Assembly: GCA_028571685.1 (NCBI GenBank)
Contig: CM053143.1
Span: forward strand, 10,841,501 to 10,905,500
Source: Heterohyrax brucei
Taxonomy: Eukaryota > Chordata > Mammalia > Hyracoidea > Procaviidae
Length of the DNA: 64,000 nucleotides
Reading direction: 5' to 3'
Both the position numbers and the translations under genes were made by a program. Every line of letters begins with the position of its first letter. The stretch's first letter is position 1. Positions 33,608-44,537 of this stretch are shown here, piece by piece. The notes below the pieces were generated by a model. The model was not told the DNA's origin. It was given only the letters and a program-made list of their open reading frames with translations, and did no database searches.

Positions 33608-33655
33608 CACAGGATCACTATAAGTGGAATCAACTCAACAGCTGTGGCTTATTAA
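33608..33655 (+). mobile_element. AfroSINE-type SINE, tail only
   Basis: 'aggatcactataagtggaat' followed by 'tcaactcaacagctgtgg' is a plus-strand SINE tail abutting the head of the minus-strand copy to its left. Confidence 0.7.
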
Positions 33656-34591
33656 CAAACTCCATTCTTGTACCTGATATTTGTGTCTTTTCTCAAAGAG
33701 CATAATTAGACCCTGGCTTCTTTTTCTTTTTTCTCTCTTGCCCCTGGGGCTTCCGAAATCACCCATGCAGGCAGTTATCCACCGAGTTTTCTCCTATGGC
33801 TTACCTTCAATTACTCCATAAATGGCTGGAACCATGTCTTCTTTTTACCCACTACACAAGCTAGCACAAATGCTGATGAAACTTTTAAAATAGTTGTCTT
33901 TAACCTACACCCAAAGCTACAGAATAATTTTCAGAAGTTACTTTTTCCCTTTTTGTGTACATATTTTTAAATCCTGACAGAAAAATGTAGAATCTTTTTA
34001 ATTAGAAAAATAAAAGACAGAGAGAAGATCAGAGTCAGCTAAAGGAGATATGAGAAAGTGCTTGGCCGTAGAGTAAGTACTTCTTTAAAGAGAAAAAATA
34101 AAAATAAATAAACCAGAAGGGTTGTGCTGTTTGTGCTCAGTGATTCTGAAAACACTATACTCATTATTTGGAAGCAATTCAGGACTTTAAAATTCATTTT
34201 GAAAGTGTATAGAAAACAAAAATCAACAACTGATATTGTTTTGAGTGAAATAAATTTGAATCAGCAGTATTTTTTCAAAATATGACACTGAGAAAATATT
34301 TGCTTTATTAACACAAATTAATACTGTCCATTTACAGTGTAATAGATTTCAAAATTTCCTTTGAATTTTGAGTTCTTTTGTCAAACAACACATTAGAGCC
34401 ACAGATATAGAAGGATAGATTTTGAGGCAAGATTCTATTATCTTATATCTGTGAACACACAGAACCCATGTAAACACGTAGGATGAAACAAGAACCACCA
34501 GAGGTAAGCTCAGCTTTTCAAGGTTAGCCCAGTGGCTCCTTGCTGGGGCCCCCTTGTGTTGCTCTGCCACTAAAGGGAAGGTGATTAGCCC
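33656..34591. other. Unassigned sequence, no gene
   Basis: AT-rich. The 73-residue minus-strand frame 34349-34570 has no motif. 33820-33870 resembles an L2-type relic. Confidence 0.4.
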
Positions 34592-34735
34592 ACTGCCATC
34601 AAGTCAATTCTGACTCATAACAACCCTGTAGGTCACAGTAGAACTGCCCTATAGAGTTACCAAGGAGCATGTGGTGAATTTGAGCTGCTGACATTTTAGT
34701 TAGCATTCATAGCACATAACCACTAGGCTGCCAGA
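34592..34735 (-). mobile_element. AfroSINE-type SINE
   Basis: 'actgccatcaagtcaattct', 'agttaccaaggagcatgtgg', 'tttgagctgctgacatttta' and head 'accactaggctgcc'. Confidence 0.87.
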
Positions 34736-34825
34736 GTTCTATGCAAAATCAAATAAACCAGTAATTTCCTGGCAACAGTAGTGGTTAAAATATTAGGCCT
34801 TGTCTTTTCTATCTAGCATTATTAA

Positions 34826-35205
34826 AACAGAAATATCATGAGTTGTCATCCTCAAGGAAGAAAAATTTATTTTCTCGTAGTTGAGGGAACTACCAGTCCA
34901 AATTCAAGGCACTGGCTCTAGAAGATATCTTTCTCTGCCAGCTCTAGAGGAAGTTCCTTATCTCTTTTGAGCTTCTACTCCTGGGTGATCTTTATGTGGC
35001 TTGGCATCTCTCTTCCCTTGCTCCCTTCTTTATGCCTACTCTGCTGTTTTTATATCTTAAAAGTGAGTGACTTAAAATACAATTTACACTGTGCAGCCTC
35101 TTAGCATAACAAAGAAAACTCATTCTCAAGTGTGATTATAACCACAGGTATGGGGGTTAGGATTTACGACACATATTTTGGAGGGACACAATTTCATATA
35201 CAATA
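34826..35205 (-). mobile_element. Older MaLR-type LTR
   Basis: It has the block order of a minus-strand MaLR LTR: 'agaaatatcatgagttgtca', 'gaagaaaaatttattttctc', 'ccagctctagaggaagttcc' and the end 'atattttggagggacacaat'. It is much more diverged than the other LTRs and belongs to a different subfamily. Confidence 0.65.
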
Positions 35206-35269
35206 TATACTGGCTCAGTTGTCTATCTACTAGACCTGGCTTTAGGCAAGTTACCTCTCAGTACCATTT

Positions 35270-35375
35270 ATATGTGCATTCATTCATTCCACCTACAATG
35301 TATGAAACGTTGTTGTAGACGTTGAGGATATAATCAATGGCATGCAAAAACGGACATGGTCTTTGAAGAAGACAC
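35270..35375. mobile_element. L2-type relic (tentative)
   Basis: 'cattcattcattccacctac' then 'gaggatataatcaatggcat' and 'cggacatggtctttg' follow the order of the L2 3' end. Strongly degraded. Confidence 0.45.
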
Positions 35376-36037
35376 CATAGGTTGGTTAACCAGACTATTT
35401 ACGGTGAACCTCCTTCACTGTTAACCTGTTCAACAGTCAACTGCATGACATGACTTAAATTCCTGAGTTATTCTCCTGAGTTGTAGAATGGTTGAGTTGG
35501 ACTGTATTTTACTGTATAATCCCTTCCTGATCTATGATCATATTTGCCTGATTTCCGGGTGTTGTTAGTTAAGTTCCTACCTTGTGTAAGTACTAGATAT
35601 AACTGAATTGGAAAGGGAAGGTGAAACATGAAAAGAGTCCTGCCAGAGACATAAGAGGAGTGTACCTTTGTCTACATAACATGTTTATAGGAGTGCCACA
35701 ATTTGTTTGGGCCAAAATATTTTTACCACTAAACTATCTTCCTGCAGCAGAGTGGCCATACCAAAACCAAACCAGCTTGGTTGTCTTCCTTTACTAGTTC
35801 TGCTCCTTGATGAATCACTGTAGTTAAAGAAGGTCCAGGTAGGCTTGGAAAAGGTAATTGTGTAGGGAGAATTGGAGTTAGGGGGGAAAAAAAAGATCTA
35901 TCAATTGTCCACATCATCCAGATTCATACCACTTTTGAGTTCCCTTTTTTAATTTCCCATCATGGAATAAAATCTTGCTTAGTTCTTTCAGTCTCAGCTA
36001 GACTAAGGGATCCCTTTAAAAGTATAGCACTTCGCCG
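35376..36037. other. Unassigned sequence, no gene
   Basis: No repeat or coding region recognised. Confidence 0.45.
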
Positions 36038-36205
36038 TTAAACGTGATCAGTAATTCAAACCCACCAGCAGCTCCACAGAAGAAAAGATCTGGAGATCCA
36101 TTACCATAAAGATTATAGCCTAGGAAACCCTCTGAGGAAGTTCTACCCTGTCCTGTAGAGTTGCTATGAGTCAAACTCAACCGCCCACAACAACAACAAT
36201 AGCTG
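36038..36205 (+). mobile_element. AfroSINE-type SINE
   Basis: 'gttaaacgtgatcagtaatt' (head), 'attcaaacccaccagcagct' (B box), a middle insert 'aagattatagcctaggaaac', and the tail 'gttgctatgagtcaaactca' with 'acaacaacaacaa'. Confidence 0.85.
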
Positions 36206-36727
36206 GATCATAGAGGGTGTAAAGGGAACAAACTTGAGTCAGTTATAGTTTGATCAAAGGAACAAAATGACTAGGGGTCATATGAACAAAGAATTTGTCA
36301 TAGTGATTTGACATAGGTAATTACAGGAGCTAAACAGTTTATGGGAACTCATTGGCTTAGTGTCTAGTGATGTATTCTAAAGTCAGCAGGACAGGAGGTT
36401 GGGAAGGAGAAGTGAACGTGAACTGAGGAGCACAAAGATAAACTGGAACTCACAGAGACCAACCAGAATCTCTGTTGGTCTCTCATTGCCTGCAAACTTC
36501 CAATTCTGATGATGCAGATTTCCTGGAGGTGCCCACCGTCACAGAGCTTAATACACTCTCAGTCCAGGAATTGGACAAGCTGAAGGAGGATCTGGTGAGA
36601 ACCGAAAGAACTGTAGGCTTGTTTGTACACCCAGCTAACCAAATGAGCCTGAAGATAATCAATAACGTGCGTAAGGTACAACCATACTTGCTGCCTCTGA
36701 TTGACCCTCCAGGAATAAAAATGATAC
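36206..36727 (+). other. Unassigned, with an open stretch of uncertain meaning
   Basis: The open frame at 36475-36762 has no ATG at its start; its first Met is near 36643. It reads in part LNTLSVQELDKLKEDLV, an amphipathic stretch. Its last fifteen residues come from an old L1 (see 36728). What remains is about 240 open bases that I cannot match to a family. It could be an exon-like relic, a pseudogene fragment or chance. Confidence 0.3.
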
Positions 36728-36799
36728 AGCTTTTAAAAATGACAAGACAAGCTACTGACTGAAGGGAAATATTTGCAAAGCATATATGTAAAAACGGTC

Positions 36800-37003
36800 T
36801 AAAACCCTAAAAAACATTGCTATCAAATCAGTTCCATCTGATAGTGACCCCATAGGACAGAGCAGAAGAGTCCTACAGGATTTCCAAGAATTTAATCTTT
36901 ACAGAAGCAAACTGCCGCATCTTTCTCCCAAGATGTGGCTGGTGGTTTTGAATTGTTGAACTTTCAGTTAACAACTGATAACTTAATCACTGCCCTGCTC
37001 CTG
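36800..37003 (-). mobile_element. AfroSINE-type SINE, longer variant, in old L1
   Basis: 'gctatcaaatcagttccatc', 'acaggatttccaagaattta', the insert 'atctttctcccaagatgtgg', and head 'cttaatcactgccctgctcc'. Confidence 0.78.
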
Positions 37004-37054
37004 ATAGTGACTTTGTGTCCAAAGTATACAAACAATTCTTAAAAACTCAGCAGT

Positions 37055-37077
37055 AAAAAAAAAAAAAAAAAAAAAAA
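37055..37077 (+). repeat. A-run in old L1
   Basis: About 23 consecutive A, an expansion of an A-rich stretch of the old L1. Confidence 0.9.
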
Positions 37078-37102
37078 CCCAATTTTAAAACTGGTCCAAA
37101 GA

Positions 37103-37721
37103 GACTTCCTTAGAAAGCTAGACATAGAAATACCATATGATCCAGAAATCCCACTGCTTGGACTATATCCTACAGAAATAAAGGCAGTCACACAAACACA
37201 TTCACAAAAATGTTTATTGCGGCACTGACCACAACAGCAGAAAGATGGAATCAACCCAGGTGCCCATCAATAGATGAGTGGATAAACAAACTATAGTACA
37301 TACACTCAATGGAACACTATGCAATAATAAAGAACAATTGTGACTTTAGGAAGCATCTTGTAACCTGTTTTCAACTAGAAGACATTATGCAGAATAAAAT
37401 TAGTCAGCTGCAAAAGGACAAGCATTGTATGAAACCTCTGCTATGAGGACTGAAAAATAGACTTACGTACAGAAGGAAAGATTCTTTGATGGCTACAAGG
37501 ATGGGGGGAAATTTTTTATCATAGATGAGATAATTGATAGATGTTAGAAATTTTATTCTTTTACTGTAATAATTTAAAAAAGAAGTATAGAGTGAAAAGG
37601 ATGGAATGTGCTGTAACCAGGTGAGGAGAGCAGATGGAGCTGCAGATAGGTGGGCATGCAAAATTGATTTGGATTGTATATTTTCACTTAATCACAATTA
37701 AAAAGAAAAGAAAGAAAAAAA
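37103..37721 (+). mobile_element. Young L1 3' end nested in old L1
   Basis: Flanked by tggtccaaaga (37092-37102) and tgggccaaaga (37722-37732), an 11-bp target duplication with one mismatch. It begins in the ORF2 C-terminal region ('tagaaataccatatgatcca'), includes 'caatggaacactatgcaata', and carries the same 3' UTR as L1 copy 2 ('gataattgatagatgttaga'). It ends 'aaaaagaaaagaaagaaaaa'. A typical 5'-truncated insertion. Confidence 0.85.
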
Positions 37722-38344
37722 TGGGCCAAAGATCTTAACAGACGCCTCAGCAAGGAAGATAAACAGCAAATAAACATATGAAAAGATGCTTACCATCATA
37801 TGTTTTCAGGAAATTACAAATAAAAGTAATAATAAGATACTACCACACACCCGATAGAACACCAAAAGCCAAGCCCACACCTAATAGAATGGCAAAAGTC
37901 CCAAACTCCAACAATTCCAAATGCTGGTGAAGATATACAGTAACAGAAAGTCTCATGCATTAAAAATGAATACAAACACTTTGGAAAATAGTCGGGCCAT
38001 TTTTTCCCAAGCTACATAGCCTTACCACTCCATCCAGCAATCTCACTCCTAGGTATTTACCAAAATGAACTGAAAACTTATGCCTGTGCAGAAACCTGCA
38101 CACAAATGTTTGCAGCAGCTTTATTCAAAATTGCCATAACTTGGAGACAACAAAGATGTCCTTCAATAGGCAAATGGATAAACAGACTGTGATACATCCT
38201 ATATAATACAGCAGTAAAAAATAAACAAGCCACAAAAATACATGTAGGAAGCTTAAATGCACATAGCTAATTGAAAGAGGCCAGTCTGAAAGGTACTACG
38301 GAACCACTGCTGCTCCTCAGCTTAGCGCATAATAGAGGTTTATT

Positions 38345-38430
38345 TCATTCAGTGAATACTTGCTGAACACCTAATAATTGCAAAGGACTGTCTCAGCTAT
38401 TAGGATACATCAGTTAACCAAGAAGGCATT
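38345..38430. mobile_element. L2-type relic (tentative)
   Basis: 'tcattcagtgaatacttgct', 'gaacacctaataattgcaaa' and 'aggatacatcagttaacc' follow L2 3'-end order. Confidence 0.5.
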
Positions 38431-38875
38431 CTTAACTTCATATAATTAAATGTATTTTTCTTGTCCAACTAAACCGCAAATTCTGAAAGACTAACTCAGA
38501 GCTGTCTCTTCACCACAAGCCACAGAGGACTCTCAGCTGTGGTGAACAGCACAACATCTCTAGAAACCATGGGGAGAGAAGTGCAGAAACCAGACTTCAC
38601 TGACTACGCAATTTTGCCTAGAGCGGCCCTTACATGAAACAGCCAGAAATCATTTCAAGACCACATAAGTGCTGAGTTCTTAGTGGTGGCAGCTCTCCAC
38701 TGACATCCCACCTGAGACATTTGACTGCCCCCCATATTTCAAATCAGATGTCTTTGGATGGCAATCAATCCACTTGCTCTCACCTCGGGGTGGCCAGATG
38801 GGAAGTTGGATTAGAGGTAGGTAGGCAATAGGTGAGGGTTTTAAAAAGTATATTCCATGACGGATTGCCCGAGAT
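38431..38875. other. Unassigned sequence, no gene
   Basis: Nothing recognised. Confidence 0.45.
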
Positions 38876-38956
38876 TATATATGAGGTGTGATCATAAAGT
38901 AATGAGAACCATTTTCATGTGTGACTTGTCTCATGTTTTAATCACACCTCATATAT
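38876..38956. mobile_element. Mariner-like miniature element (about 80 bp)
   Basis: Inverted ends: 'tatatatgaggtgtgat' at 38876-38892 and its near-perfect reverse complement 'atcacacctcatatat' at 38941-38956, with TA-rich flanks. The interior 'cataaagtaatgagaacc' is like the subterminal part of mariner/Tc1 ends. No coding capacity. Compact palindromic mariner derivatives of this size (such as MADE1 in primates) are known; the ends here differ. Confidence 0.7.
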
Positions 38957-41696
38957 GAAATGCATGTCATTTTATACAGTGTTTGAAAATTACCATAACC
39001 TAGGGTATTGGACAGGAAATGTTAAAATTGCTATTGAGTGCCCTTTTTTAGGGTAACTATATACTCTGGTTACTCTTCAGAGCCTGTATGTAATTAAAAC
39101 TATGAAATATCTTTTCTTATGAGAGTGTATAAAGCCAGATATGTTCATCTAAGAACAGAAGACAGAAATATTATATTTATAAAGTTGTGGTCATCTGAAC
39201 ACCACAGTTGCTTTTGACAGTTACTGTGAACTACTTGGCAATAATTATAAGTAGAGCTTCTTATAAAAATGCAGTGAACATACATTTGAAATTAAAGAGA
39301 GAAGTCAAAATTATGAAAGCAAGATTTCAGTACTGAGTAATTATCATAATTCTCACAACCATTTGCCACTGTTTTCCAAAAGTCATCTAAATGAATCTAG
39401 GGAATAGACAAAGTTAAAATACTAAGCAGAAGTTCGTATGGATTTTTCTTTAAAGAGTTGTTGGTGTTTTAAAAGAATCCTTTCTGCTGAATAAGCAAGA
39501 GAATAATCATATTTTAAAAGCCTAAATCCTGAAGTTAAAGATGTCAAGTGTCAAAGAAATAAAGAAGAACAGCCAGTTATGAGGTTTGTCAGAATTGGAT
39601 TCTGCCTTTGGGCACAGATAGTTAAATCTCTTGAATGTCAAGTTTAGACCTTGAGGGACAAATACGGCTGGCCCAGCCCAAGGAGTGAAAATATCGGCAG
39701 ACACCAGGCTTGTGTCCAGTAGACTATGAAAACAGAATTTGAAAATGCATTTTATCTAGCCTTTATCTAATGTGGATAATTTTCAAACCAACTTAGAGTG
39801 CTTCTCATACTATACGGTTCATAAAAAGCACCCAATATGCTTTTTAAAATATGAATTCTTCACTGAAGTGGAGGGTGGGGCAAGAGCCTGTGTTTAGATT
39901 CTTGTTTAGATTCTTGTGTTTAGATTGAACAGCAGTGGACTGTGTGCTAAATACATCACACAGAAAGCAGGAATTCTTACATAATTGTGATTTATTATTA
40001 CAAGTTCAATTTTTTTAATCTAATTGTGATAAGACTGAGATAAAGAAAGATTCAGCAAAATTTTTATCTGGGAAATAAATCCACTTAAAAATGTTTCTTC
40101 TGGAATTTAATTATTTGAGGGTTCTCTTTCCTTTAGGGTACCTAAGAGAGAATACCGAGAGAAATTAATTCTATCTAGAATATGATGAATGATTAGAAAA
40201 TCATGAAAAATGGGGCAAATAACATCGTATAAAATTGAAGACTAAGTTATCAAAGCAAGAGGCCGTAACAAGTAATCACGATGGATGGATCAGGGTTGCC
40301 AGTGGGTGATGACCTGACAGGAAATAGGTTGAAGGTACTCATATTTACACTGATCTAATTTGAGCATGGAAATATAAACTCCTTGCTGAGAAGTCATTTT
40401 GCAAATTCTCCCCAGAATTGCAAATGTGAGCTCAAAATGTACTATTCCCACAACCTCAGAAGGGTCCAAGGCTGACTTGTTCCCGTCTGCCAGGTGATTC
40501 TACCACTTGTGTAAAAGCAGCAGCTGCTTCTTGGGTTTATATTGATGTGAAACTCCCTAGCAAAATATAACGTTGGCATCTGGGCTTAATTCTACTTTGA
40601 CAGAAATGTTACAATGCTATGGTTTGTAATGATTCCAAGGGGAATTTCAAAATAATTAACGAGAAAGATACATTTCTTAAAATTCCCACTTGGGTTCTCA
40701 TATATGTTTTATTACAAATATGTCTGTGACAGAGACAGGATATTATTACTTATGCTAACATAAAACAGAGTTGATAAATAAGGTAATCTATAAGTAAATT
40801 CAGGGAGAAAAAAGCCAAAATTTTATTCCAGTTAAAGCATAATATTTTCACATGCACTGAGCTCACAAGATTTTAAAATTATTGAAAATATGTTAAAGAA
40901 AATGACATGAGAAAAATAGCTTCCTTTCCAAGGACATTATTAATGTGGGGAAGGGAAGAACATATGTTTAAAAAAAAAGAAAAGAAAAGAAAGCACAGTG
41001 GATATGATGTAAATACATACATACAGATTTCAGCCAGGTCCAAAAAGAGATAGTAGGCATTTTTACCTGGATTGACCGAAAAATTTCTTAGAAAAGGTGA
41101 GCAGAGTCTCAATGAACAGAAAAGGTGGGAAAGTGAATTACATGTAGGGGCAGATTAACCAGGAAGCAAGGTGTGCTCTCATTTGAGGTAAGCAAGGTCC
41201 ACAAGACCTTCATTGTATTTAATTAATAGTTGTGTTTAATTACTAATTTGTGAAACTGTGCCCTCTAGACTAATAAATAAGCATAAGTAAACCCATACAT
41301 GCCTTGTTTATTCAGTCATTTTTCTCTCTAAAATTTGCTATGCAGCGGGAATATTCCAGGTGTTTCAGGAAAAATCAGTATTTGACAGGATGCCAAGTGG
41401 AATATGATATGTTTGGAAGCTAGAGAAGTAAACAGGAACTGGGAATAGCAATTCAGGAACATGGTCCAATTCAGAATTTAATCACAATCTCTTAGGATAG
41501 AGAGCCTACGTCAGTCCTTTTTAATAATTCAGTGTTGCTAACACTGATACCTACTGCACTACTGCATTGTCTTCAATTTTAATATACATATTATCTATGA
41601 ACAGTCAACATTTTGTGTTAGGAATATATCTATAAGACATACATATATATAATATGTAATATTATAACTGAAATATTTAGTCCTCATTCTGCACAG
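38957..41696. other. Unassigned sequence, no gene
   Basis: About 2.7 kb of AT-rich, unique-looking DNA with no recognised repeat apart from an A-rich patch at 40971-40990. Open frames are short and lack motifs. This is the longest stretch in the window that looks free of young insertions. Confidence 0.45.
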
Positions 41697-41892
41697 AAAG
41701 CGACTGCCATCAAGTTAATTCACAATCGTAGAGATCCTATAGGATAGAGTAGAATTGCCCCACATACTTCCTAAGACTACATATCTTTTATAGAAGCAGA
41801 CTGTCACATCTTTCTCCTGTGGAGCAGCTGATAGATTTGAACCACCAAACTTTTGGTTTGAAGTCAAGCACTTAACCACTGTGCCACTTCAT
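41697..41892 (-). mobile_element. AfroSINE-type SINE, longer variant
   Basis: 'aagcgactgccatcaagtta', 'agtagaattgccccacatac', the insert 'tatagaagcagactgtcaca' and 'ctttctcctgtggagcagct', and head 'cacttaaccactgtgccact'. Confidence 0.85.
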
Positions 41893-42158
41893 TGTCCTTG
41901 CAGTTTAGTATAGCCTGTGTGGAAGGGATAGGAGAAAGGAGACTGAGAGTCTAGGTGGAAGAAGAGTAGTCCTGGCAGAAAGCCTGAATCAAAGCAATGG
42001 CATGAGAGTGAGCAGGGAAAAATGGATGTGAGGAACATTAAAGAGGCACAAATGACAAGATTTGATCATAGACGAAGGAGGAAATGAGCAGTGGTTCCTA
42101 TATCCAGAGTTTGGATGAGTCTATAGATGAAGTTAGCATGAATTTTTCCCACCTCAAA
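41893..42158. other. Unassigned spacer
   Basis: No feature recognised before the target duplication of L1 copy 4. Confidence 0.45.
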
Positions 42159-42170
42159 ATATTCAAACTG

Positions 42171-43171
42171 GGGGGGGGGCGGAGTCAAGATGCCAAACTA
42201 AGCACATGTCTCCTTATAGCCCTCTGGAAACCAAGACCTGAACTGATAATCAAACAGAGCCCTCTGGTCACCTAGTGAGCCCCAGGACATGGCACAGGGC
42301 TGCTAATTTGGACTTCATACCACTGAACAAAAAAATCTTCTCTCTTTTGCTGACTCCTGCTCCTGGCTAGCCCTGGCTCTCACAGACTGAAGGTAACGCA
42401 CCATTGTGACTTTTTTTAATCTGTCTTGGCTGGCAGGTGGAGCTGGGTCTTGCCTACCAGCTAGCCTCAGATGCACTGCTAGTGGGATAGGCAGGTGGAA
42501 TTGCCGTATGTTGAGAGCCAGGATTAAGACTCTGTGCACCTAGCCAATTTGGGCCACTCTTTTTACCTCTGCCACATCATGGTTTGTACAAAACTGCATG
42601 TCTGTGTGTGGGATGCCATGGTGGATACGGAAATTTTAGCGAGACCTAATTCCTAGCCTGGGAGCCAGTGCCTGCAAACAAGACAGCACTTCTGCAACAG
42701 AAAAGCAGTAGTTTACACAGTGCCACCTACAGTGGGGGCCCAGCAATAGAGGCTGAGGACTCACTACGTCTCGGCAACTTATAACCCCTCTATCCGCCTT
42801 CCATGTTGATGGTGCCATCTTGGGTATGGTGGCCACAGCTAGACCTAACTCTTAACTTGGGAGCCAGAGCCTGCCACAGGAGAGCGCTTTTCTACCAGAA
42901 AAGCAGTAGTTTACACAGTGTCGCCTAAGGCTTGGCCCTATCAGCAGAAGCCAACAGGACAATAGCATTGCTGTATTCTGAACTAGTTAGTATCATCTGA
43001 GGTTGGATAAAGAACTGCTTACTTTGACAGTTGGGAAGAGAGACCTCTACACCTGAAAATCTGACTGACTAGGGAAGTGGTCAGATACTTTTTGTTTTGC
43101 ATTTAAAGACAGCCTAGAGAAACATCTGCGGTCCATTCTCACAGTATCTCTCTCAGTCTCTACTTGCTCGT
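42171..43171 (+). promoter_or_regulatory. L1 copy 4 5' UTR with two monomers
   Basis: About 1.0 kb. Two similar units about 200 bp apart start near 42633 and 42833; each holds 'agacctaa', 'tgggagccag' and 'agaaaagcagtagtttacac'. This looks like a dimer of a 5' UTR monomer, the promoter arrangement known from rodent L1. Confidence 0.72.
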
Positions 43172-44128
43172 ATGAATCCCAAAAAGCAACAGACACTTGT
43201 GGCATACAAGAAATCACCCATGGCCTCAGAAGTTTCCCAAACAAAACAACCATGGATTTTCCAGATGAAGAAACTTTTCTGAAATCACTGGAAGATGACT
43301 ACAAAAGGATTATATACAGAGCCCTTCTAGACCTTATACAACATACAGCAGAGCAAAATGAAAAATTCAGCAAGCTGTTTGATCTGATGGAACACCAGTA
43401 CTCTGAAATCCAACAGATCAAGAACAAAATCAAAGACATAGAAACTTCCATTCAAAGCTAAGAAAACAGAATGAAACAAATGGAAAAAAGAATTTCTGAC
43501 TTGGAAGACAGAGCTACTGATGCCAGCATCTATGAGCAGAAATCAGATAAAAGAAACAAAATAAATGAAGAAGCATTAAGAATCATGCGGGACTCTATCA
43601 AAAGGAACAACCTTTGATTGACTGGCATCCCTGAACAGGGTGAGACATCTGAGAACACAGAGAGTATTGTTGACAAGCTGCTGACAGAAAACTTCCCAGA
43701 AATCATGAAGGAAGAGAATATAGATATCTGAGATGCATATCGTACACCACCCAATGTAGATCTCAAAATAAAGACTCCAAGACGTATTATAATCAAGCTT
43801 AACAAAATGAAACATAAGCAGCAACTCTTAAAGGCAGCAAGACTCAAAGCAAAGCTAACATTCAGAGGGAAACCCTTTAGGCTTTTATCAGATTTCTCAG
43901 CAGAAACCATGCTGGCACGGAATGTGGCATGATATATTCAAAGCCTTGAAGGAGAAGAACTTTCAACCAAGAATTATATATCCTGCAAAACTATCTTTCA
44001 AATATGAAAATGGAATTAAGACATTCACAGATAAACAGAAACTCAGAGACTTTGTAAAAACCAAACATAAACTACAAGAAATAGCAAAAGAAGTCCTTGG
44101 CTTTGGTTTAGAGAAACAAAAACACTAA
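43172..44128 (+). pseudogene. L1 copy 4 ORF1, broken
   Basis: 957 bp from MNPKKQQ to a stop at 44126-44128. A 1-base frame change near 43250 joins the start to the open piece 43252-43461, which reads FLKSLEDDYKRIIYRALLDLI and ends at a stop just after TSIQS. The coiled coil continues beyond it out of frame. The RNA-binding part has PRRIIIKLNK (around 43775) and, in the open piece 43922-44128, FQPRIIYPAKLSFKYE and FTDKQKLRDF, the conserved C-terminal domain. The length is about that of human ORF1 (338 residues) minus some. Only a handful of changes separate it from an intact frame. Confidence 0.88.
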
Positions 44129-44537
44129 CTTTATATTTTAGAACGATGCATCATCCGGAATTTTAGTCAGTTAGGGAAGGCTCCAAATTCAATCACAGCT
44201 TTAATATTGAAAGAAACAATCCAGTGATTATCATGAAAACTATGGTGCCATCATATTGAAAAGAGGGATGTATTACAGCTGTTTTAGTCCTTCCAGATGG
44301 AGAGGAAGATGACAAAACTGGTAGTAATTAAAATTCGGTTTATGTATAGTTTATTAAGGGGGATCTTGTAGCATATAGCACAACAAAGATGCAGCATACC
44401 GTATCAAGAAATGTAACACAGGAGTCTCAACAACTACAAAACCAATTCTGAAAAAGGAAAAAAAAAAAACTCACACAAAAAAAATCCCAGAACAGACTAA
44501 TAACAACAGAGAAAACATCAACAAAAAAAATATCACA

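Larger units (their letters stand above)
36728..38303 (+). mobile_element. Old L1 fragment, interrupted twice
   Basis: An ORF2 C-terminal and 3' region of an ancient L1: 'gacaagacaagctactgact', 'gaaatatttgcaaagcatat', then after a SINE 'tgtgtccaaagtatacaaac', then after a young L1 tail 'gggccaaagatcttaacaga' through 'ggataaacagactgtgatac' to about 38303. An A-run (37055-37077) lies inside. The sequence order is conserved across both interruptions, so the SINE (36800-37003) and the L1 tail (37103-37721) are later insertions. Confidence 0.75.

Noticed and set aside
36716-36762. C-terminal end of the 95-residue frame as part of a host protein
   Set aside because: From about 36728 the sequence follows an old L1 ('gacaagacaagctactgact', 'gaaatatttgcaaagc'), so these residues are L1-derived read-through.
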